Below, one piece after another: positions 13,022 to 16,918 of a DNA stretch of 16,918 bases. Source of the DNA: Streptosporangiaceae bacterium (GTDB lineage: Bacteria; Actinomycetota; Actinomycetes; Streptosporangiales; Streptosporangiaceae); contig JASIBM010000266.1 in assembly GCA_030045175.1 (NCBI GenBank), forward strand, positions 1 to 16,918. Direction: 5' to 3'. A program made the translations under genes and the position numbers. Under the pieces are notes generated by a model that was given only the letters and a program-made list of their open reading frames with translations, was not told the DNA's origin and searched no databases. The stretch's first letter is position 1. Every line of letters starts with the position of its first letter.

Positions 13022-14301
13022 GCATGGAGTACCGCTTCGCCCAGAGCCGCTGGCGCAAGCGCGACGGGGAGTCCCTGGGCATCCGCAGTGAGATCGTCAC
13101 GGATCCGGTCGTGAACTGGGCGACCGACTTCTCTCACATGGACCCGCAGTGGGCCGCCGACCCCTACCCGATCCAGGACGAGCTGCGCCAGCGCTGCCCG
13201 ATCGCCCGCACCGGCCGGTTCGGCGGCGCCTGGCTGCCGACTCGCTACGGCGACGTCGCGGCGATCGCGCACGACCCCGAGAGCTTCTCGTCCCGGTCGA
13301 TCATCATGGGCAACTTCCGGCCGCCACGCGAGCTGGCGCCGGTCGGCGGCTCCCCGCCCATCTGCTCGGACCCGCCGTTCCACCACGACGCGCGCAGGCT
13401 ACTGCTCCCAGCGTTCACCAAGACCGCGGTGAGCAGGCACGAGCAGGCCACCAGGGCGTACTGCCATTCGCTCATCGACGCGCTCGAAGGGCGCGACGTG
13501 GTCGACGCCGCGCGCGACTACGCGCAGCACATCCCGGTGCGGGTGATCGCCGACATGCTCGGCTTCCCGGTCCAGGACGGGCCGCAGTTCCGCGAGTTCG
13601 CGCAGGACACCCTCGAAGGGATCAACCGGCCCGCGCAAGAGCGCGTCACCCGGATGTCGGCGCTGTTCTACTACCTGCTCGGGCAGGTTCAGGACCACAT
13701 CGGCAACCCGCGCGACGACCTGACGACCTTCTTGATCAACGCCGAGCTCGGCGGCCGCAAGCTTGACGTGTCGCACGTCGTCGGCGCGATGACGCTGCTG
13801 CTCATCGCAGGCACCGACACGACGGCGAGCGCGATCGGCGCCTCGCTGTGGCACCTCGCCCGCAGCCCGGGGGACCGCGCGCGCATCGCAGCTGAGCCTG
13901 AGCTGCTACCGACGGCGATCGAGGAGTTCCTGCGCGCCTACGCCCCGGTCACCATGGCCCGGCTGGTCACGCGGGACATGCACTTCCATGGCGTCGACAT
14001 GACGGCCGACGACTGGGTGCTCGTGTCGTTCCCCGCGGCCAACCGTGACCCGGCGCAGTTCGAGCGGGCGGGCGAGGTGATCATCGACCGTGAGGTCAAC
14101 AGGCACGCCGCGTTCGGCCTCGGCATCCACCGCTGCGTCGGCTCGCATCTCGCGCGCCTTGAGCTTCGCGTCGCGCTGGAGGCCTGGCTCGCGCGGATCG
14201 GCGACTTCACCCTGGCAGATCCGGCGGCGGTCACCTGGTCAGCCGGCCAGGTCCGCGGCCCGCGGACGCTCCCGGTCCGCATCAGCCGCGCCCGGCGCTG
14301 A
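13018..14301 (+). CDS. Cytochrome P450
   Basis: A bacterial class I P450 of 427 residues. The I-helix oxygen-activation motif is A264-G-T-D-T-T269. The ExxR pair is E303/R306 in EEFLRAYAP. The heme-binding loop is AFGLGIHRCVGSHLARLEL, with proximal Cys373. GTG at 13018 overlaps the ferredoxin stop and has GAGGGG eight bases upstream; an ATG at 13024 is the alternative. It resembles the tailoring P450s of natural-product clusters that hydroxylate small molecules or carrier-bound substrates. The substrate is unknown, but the neighbours suggest a pyrrole-, amine- or amide-bearing intermediate. The last 63 bases overlap the convergent radical SAM gene. Confidence 0.93.
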   Translation: MSMEYRFAQSRWRKRDGESLGIRSEIVTDPVVNWATDFSHMDPQWAADPYPIQDELRQRCPIARTGRFGGAWLPTRYGDVAAIAHDPESFSSRSIIMGNFRPPRELAPVGGSPPICSDPPFHHDARRLLLPAFTKTAVSRHEQATRAYCHSLIDALEGRDVVDAARDYAQHIPVRVIADMLGFPVQDGPQFREFAQDTLEGINRPAQERVTRMSALFYYLLGQVQDHIGNPRDDLTTFLINAELGGRKLDVSHVVGAMTLLLIAGTDTTASAIGASLWHLARSPGDRARIAAEPELLPTAIEEFLRAYAPVTMARLVTRDMHFHGVDMTADDWVLVSFPAANRDPAQFERAGEVIIDREVNRHAAFGLGIHRCVGSHLARLELRVALEAWLARIGDFTLADPAAVTWSAGQVRGPRTLPVRISRARR

Positions 14302-16011
14302 CCGGATCTCGTCGATCAGGTGCCGCGGCACCGTGAAGTCGTCGAACCACCGGCCGCCGAAGGGCCGTCGCACCGGCACGATCTGGTCGGTCGAATAAGC
14401 CAGGATCTTGCGGTTGTAGATACGAATCTCGGCTCGCAGGGTTGCTGGCAGCGTCCCGTCGAGCAGCAGGGCTCTTTCCATCTCGCCGAGCAGATACTGG
14501 GTTTCGTCGATGGTCAGGAGAATGGCTTGGCAGAACTCGACCGGCAGTACCCCGTGCTCACCCTTGATCTCCACCAGGCGGGCAATCGCCTCGTAGGACA
14601 CGTCCTGTAGCTGGCGCCGGTCCAGCCAGCGTGTCTCGTAGTTCAGCCGCCGGTGCCACAGCGGTTCCACCATGGCCTGGCGGTGTTCTTCTAGCGTGCG
14701 GTGGAAGATGCGGTAACCGTGCCGCTCCGGCTCTTCGAAGAACCGGCACCCAGGGTCGAGGAACGGCACCATCGGGCAAATGAGGGGCAGCGCGTCCCAC
14801 CCTCCGAACTTGCGGATCAGCCGCTCAGAGTACGCGATGGTGTCCAGCACGGACTTACGGTCCTGGTAGGGCATGCCGATGAAGAACCAGATCATGATGC
14901 CTCGTACCCCGGCGTCCAGGGCGCGCGGAATCCAGTCTTCCATTTCCGCCATCGTGTAGGTCCCGCGGCCGGCCGCCGCGCTTATCTTCGGGTCGTGTGA
15001 CTCTGGCGAGAGCATGATGTAGGCGGTCGTTGACTCGCCCATCTTCCTGAGCGTATCCGGCGGCGTCAGGTTGAACTGCTCGAAGAAGACGCTGTGATAG
15101 CCGGCCTCGTGCACCGCGTCCAGGTACCGGTGCATGCGCACCTTGTTCTCCGAATAACACTGAAGCGCGTATATCGAGGTTCGCTCCGCCGCCTCTTTCA
15201 TTGTGCGCAGCTCATCGACGATGAGGTCATCGTCCTTCTGGATCAGGGTCTTGCGCACGCCCATGATGTTGCGGTACGCGAACCGGGACCCGCCGCACCA
15301 GCCGCAGTCGTGCGCGCACCCGGTGTTGGGCAAGGTCATGATGAGCTTGGATGCCGACGGCCCCGCCTCGGGGGTCTCGCGATAGTACGACCAGTCGTTG
15401 CGCGCGTCGTTGTACCGGGTGGCGGGCTTGTGCGTGAAGCCAGTCGCGTGCACCTCGCGGGCGTCCTTGTACAGCAGGTTCGGTATGGAGCGGAAGTCCC
15501 TGCTGCCTCGCCTGACCCTCGCGACGAGCTCGGTGACCGGTTCGAGGGTGTCGTAGCCCTGGACGACGATATCGACGCCCGGGTACCCGATCAGCTCGGT
15601 GGCGTAGTAGGTGGCCGAGATGCCGCCAAAGATGATAAGCGCGTCCGGGTGCACCTGCTTCAGTATGGCCGCCAGCTCGATAGAGCCGTGACATTGCGTC
15701 ATCCAGTGCAGGTCGAACCCGAAGATCGGCGCCTCCAGGCGGCCGAGCAGCCGCTTGATATCCAGGTCGGGGTGCATGAGCATCAGCGAGGCAATGTTCA
15801 CGATCTTCGCGTCGAATCCGTGGTCGGCAAGCCGCTGCTTGATCGAGAACCAACCGATCGGGTACATCTCGTAGACCGACGTGACATTGACGCTGTCGCT
15901 GTCACTCAGGTAGGCGAACAGCATGTCGTCGCGCTCGCGGAAGTCATAGACGCTGGGCGCGTGCAGCAGGAAGAGGTCAGCCTCAAGCCGCGACATTGTC
16001 TGCTGATCCAT
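14239..16011 (-). CDS. Cobalamin-dependent radical SAM protein (Ta0216-like)
   Basis: The 590-residue protein has an N-terminal B12-binding-type Rossmann domain (about 10-165). It contains LLHAPSVYDFRERDD, YEMYPIGWFSIKQRL and ALIIFGGISATYY. The cobalamin-ligating DxHxxG motif is absent, as is usual for class B radical SAM methylases. A radical SAM domain follows with C232-x3-C236-x2-C239 in NTGCAHDCGWCGGSR and a YIMLSPESHD strand. The C-terminal 130 residues match nothing I know. From memory the N-terminal wording resembles the uncharacterised Ta0216-type B12/radical SAM family. The likely chemistry is C-methylation or another radical step on an unactivated carbon. The start at 16011 has AAGGGA eleven bases upstream. 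The gene converges on and overlaps the P450, so it has its own promoter, probably near the palindrome at 16049-16064. Confidence 0.88.
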   Translation of the reverse strand: MDQQTMSRLEADLFLLHAPSVYDFRERDDMLFAYLSDSDSVNVTSVYEMYPIGWFSIKQRLADHGFDAKIVNIASLMLMHPDLDIKRLLGRLEAPIFGFDLHWMTQCHGSIELAAILKQVHPDALIIFGGISATYYATELIGYPGVDIVVQGYDTLEPVTELVARVRRGSRDFRSIPNLLYKDAREVHATGFTHKPATRYNDARNDWSYYRETPEAGPSASKLIMTLPNTGCAHDCGWCGGSRFAYRNIMGVRKTLIQKDDDLIVDELRTMKEAAERTSIYALQCYSENKVRMHRYLDAVHEAGYHSVFFEQFNLTPPDTLRKMGESTTAYIMLSPESHDPKISAAAGRGTYTMAEMEDWIPRALDAGVRGIMIWFFIGMPYQDRKSVLDTIAYSERLIRKFGGWDALPLICPMVPFLDPGCRFFEEPERHGYRIFHRTLEEHRQAMVEPLWHRRLNYETRWLDRRQLQDVSYEAIARLVEIKGEHGVLPVEFCQAILLTIDETQYLLGEMERALLLDGTLPATLRAEIRIYNRKILAYSTDQIVPVRRPFGGRWFDDFTVPRHLIDEIRSAPGAADADRERPRAADLAG

Positions 16012-16030
16012 CGTGTTAAGAATCCCTTAT

Positions 16031-16064
16031 ATCGTAGATCGAGCGAGGTGAGGCGTCCGCCTCA
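16031..16064 (-). promoter_or_regulatory. Putative operator and promoter of the radical SAM gene
   Basis: A perfect palindrome TGAGGCG-TC-CGCCTCA occupies 16049-16064. Leftward, TACGAT (16031-16036) lies 13 bases beyond it and would be a reasonable -10 box about 20 bases ahead of the radical SAM ATG. The palindrome would then cover the -35 position, as expected for a repressor or activator dimer. It could equally serve the divergent catalase gene. Confidence 0.4.
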
Positions 16065-16091
16065 AGAACACTATTCGTGCCAACGGCAATT

Positions 16092-16106
16092 CCCGCAGCA
16101 TGCGGG
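16092..16106. repeat. Short hairpin in the radical SAM/catalase intergenic region
   Basis: CCCGCA-GCA-TGCGGG forms a perfect 6-bp stem with a three-base loop. It sits about 125 bases ahead of the catalase start. No T-run follows. I see no other gene or clear catalase promoter in 16065-16229. Confidence 0.3.
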
Positions 16107-16229
16107 CGGCAAACCGGGCTGGCCAGCGCGTCGGCAGGGTAAATCCTTGTCGTTCGCTGGTGTGGTGATGTGGCCGGCGGGTAAGGCGCTGATGCGACCA
16201 GATCGTGACCGCCGAGCAGGGGAGCGGGA

Positions 16230-16918
16230 ATGGGCAAGCAGCCGCCGAACACGACCACCGACGCCGGTATCCCCGTGACCAGCGATGAGTACTCGCTCAC
16301 GGCCGGCGCCGCCGGCCCCTTGCTGCTGCAGGATGCCTACCTGAATGAGAAGCTGGCGCATTTCGTCCGCGAGCGCGTTCCCGATCGCGTGTACCACGTC
16401 AAGGGTGGCGGGGCATTCGGCTATTTCGAGGTGACCGAGGACGTCAGCCAGTGGACCAAGGCCGCCTTCCTCGGCCAGGTGGGCAAGCGCACGCCGCTGT
16501 TCGTCCGCGTCTCGATCGTGGCCGCGGAGGAAGGCGCCCCGGACTCGAGCCGTGACGTTCGCGGCTTCGCCGTCAAGTTCTACACCGAAGAAGGCAACTA
16601 CGACATCGTCGGCAACAACACGCCGGTCTTCTTCGTGCGCGACCCGATGAAGTTCCCTGACTTCATTCACTCACAAGAGCGCCTGCCGGACACCGGCATC
16701 CGCAGCAACAACATGCAGTGGGACTTCTGGTCACTTTCCCCCGAGTCCGCCCACCAGGTGATGATCTTGATGAGCGACCGTGGGACCCCGCGCACCTGGC
16801 GGCATATGCACGGCTATGCCAGCAGCACCTACCTGTGGGAGAACGCGGCGGGTCAGAAGTTCTGGGTCAAGTACCACTTCAAGACCGAGCAAGGCATCCA
16901 GAACATGACCGAGGCCGA
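16230..16918 (+). CDS. Heme catalase, N-terminal part
   Basis: The first 229 codons of a monofunctional heme catalase, cut by the right edge. The ATG at 16230 has a purine-rich GGGGAG site upstream. The distal-pocket His is H56 in RVYHVKGGGAFGYFEVT. The conserved Asn is in YDIVGNNTPVFFVRDP (N129/N130), followed by MKFPDFIHSQ and the MHGYASSTYLW stretch. All are catalase signatures for dismutating hydrogen peroxide to water and oxygen. VYHVKG replaces the commoner VVHAKG, a conservative change. It is divergent from the radical SAM gene over 218 bases. It may be a housekeeping neighbour, or protect against peroxide leaking from the flavin and P450 enzymes. Confidence 0.93.
   Translation, partial: MGKQPPNTTTDAGIPVTSDEYSLTAGAAGPLLLQDAYLNEKLAHFVRERVPDRVYHVKGGGAFGYFEVTEDVSQWTKAAFLGQVGKRTPLFVRVSIVAAEEGAPDSSRDVRGFAVKFYTEEGNYDIVGNNTPVFFVRDPMKFPDFIHSQERLPDTGIRSNNMQWDFWSLSPESAHQVMILMSDRGTPRTWRHMHGYASSTYLWENAAGQKFWVKYHFKTEQGIQNMTEA

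Noticed and set aside
15094..16278. 394-codon rightward open frame
   Set aside because: Antisense to the radical SAM gene and running into the catalase start; no motifs or ribosome-binding site.

Overview
The window is very GC-rich DNA. Its G/C-ending codons, GTG starts, leaderless-looking promoters and many start/stop overlaps point to an actinomycete. The genus cannot be read from the sequence. I see 15 protein-coding genes (two cut by the window edges), no RNA genes, no insertion sequences and no CRISPR array.

Left flank (1-3607). The window opens inside a leftward membrane glycosyltransferase (GT39/ArnT-like). Next comes a 469-bp gene-free stretch rich in inverted repeats, with a five-copy 18-bp tandem repeat. 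A three-gene leftward operon follows: an AbiV-type abortive-infection protein, an unrecognised 251-aa protein, and an XRE helix-turn-helix fused to an ImmA/IrrE-type HExxH peptidase. It looks like a small stress or phage-defence module. A short-chain dehydrogenase gene (3723-4634) runs rightward, divergent from it. Both divergent genes appear to be leaderless.

Core (4518-12619). Seven leftward genes are packed with overlaps or short gaps. In order of transcription they are: a PLP-dependent group II decarboxylase, a MurT-like Mur ligase, a GatD-like glutamine amidotransferase, an acyl-CoA-dehydrogenase-fold enzyme, a stand-alone amino-acid adenylation enzyme, a carrier protein, and an HX4D (LPLAT/HtrB-like) acyltransferase. 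The dehydrogenase, adenylation enzyme and carrier match the three-protein set that turns L-proline into pyrrole-2-carboxyl-S-carrier in undecylprodigiosin, pyoluteorin and clorobiocin/coumermycin pathways. Nothing in the window resembles a modular NRPS or PKS.

Right arm (12815-16011). A P450-type ferredoxin and a cytochrome P450 are translationally coupled and run rightward from the divergent control region. A cobalamin-dependent radical SAM protein (Ta0216-like) converges on the P450 and overlaps its 3' end. A catalase gene begins at 16230 and leaves the window.

Working model (inference): proline is loaded and oxidised to a pyrrolyl thioester, the decarboxylase supplies an amine, the LPLAT-fold enzyme may release the acyl group onto that or another acceptor, MurT/GatD may convert a carboxylate to a primary amide with glutamine-derived ammonia, and the P450 and B12-radical SAM enzymes tailor the product. 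I do not know a described cluster with this exact set. It is the best candidate here for an undescribed pathway.
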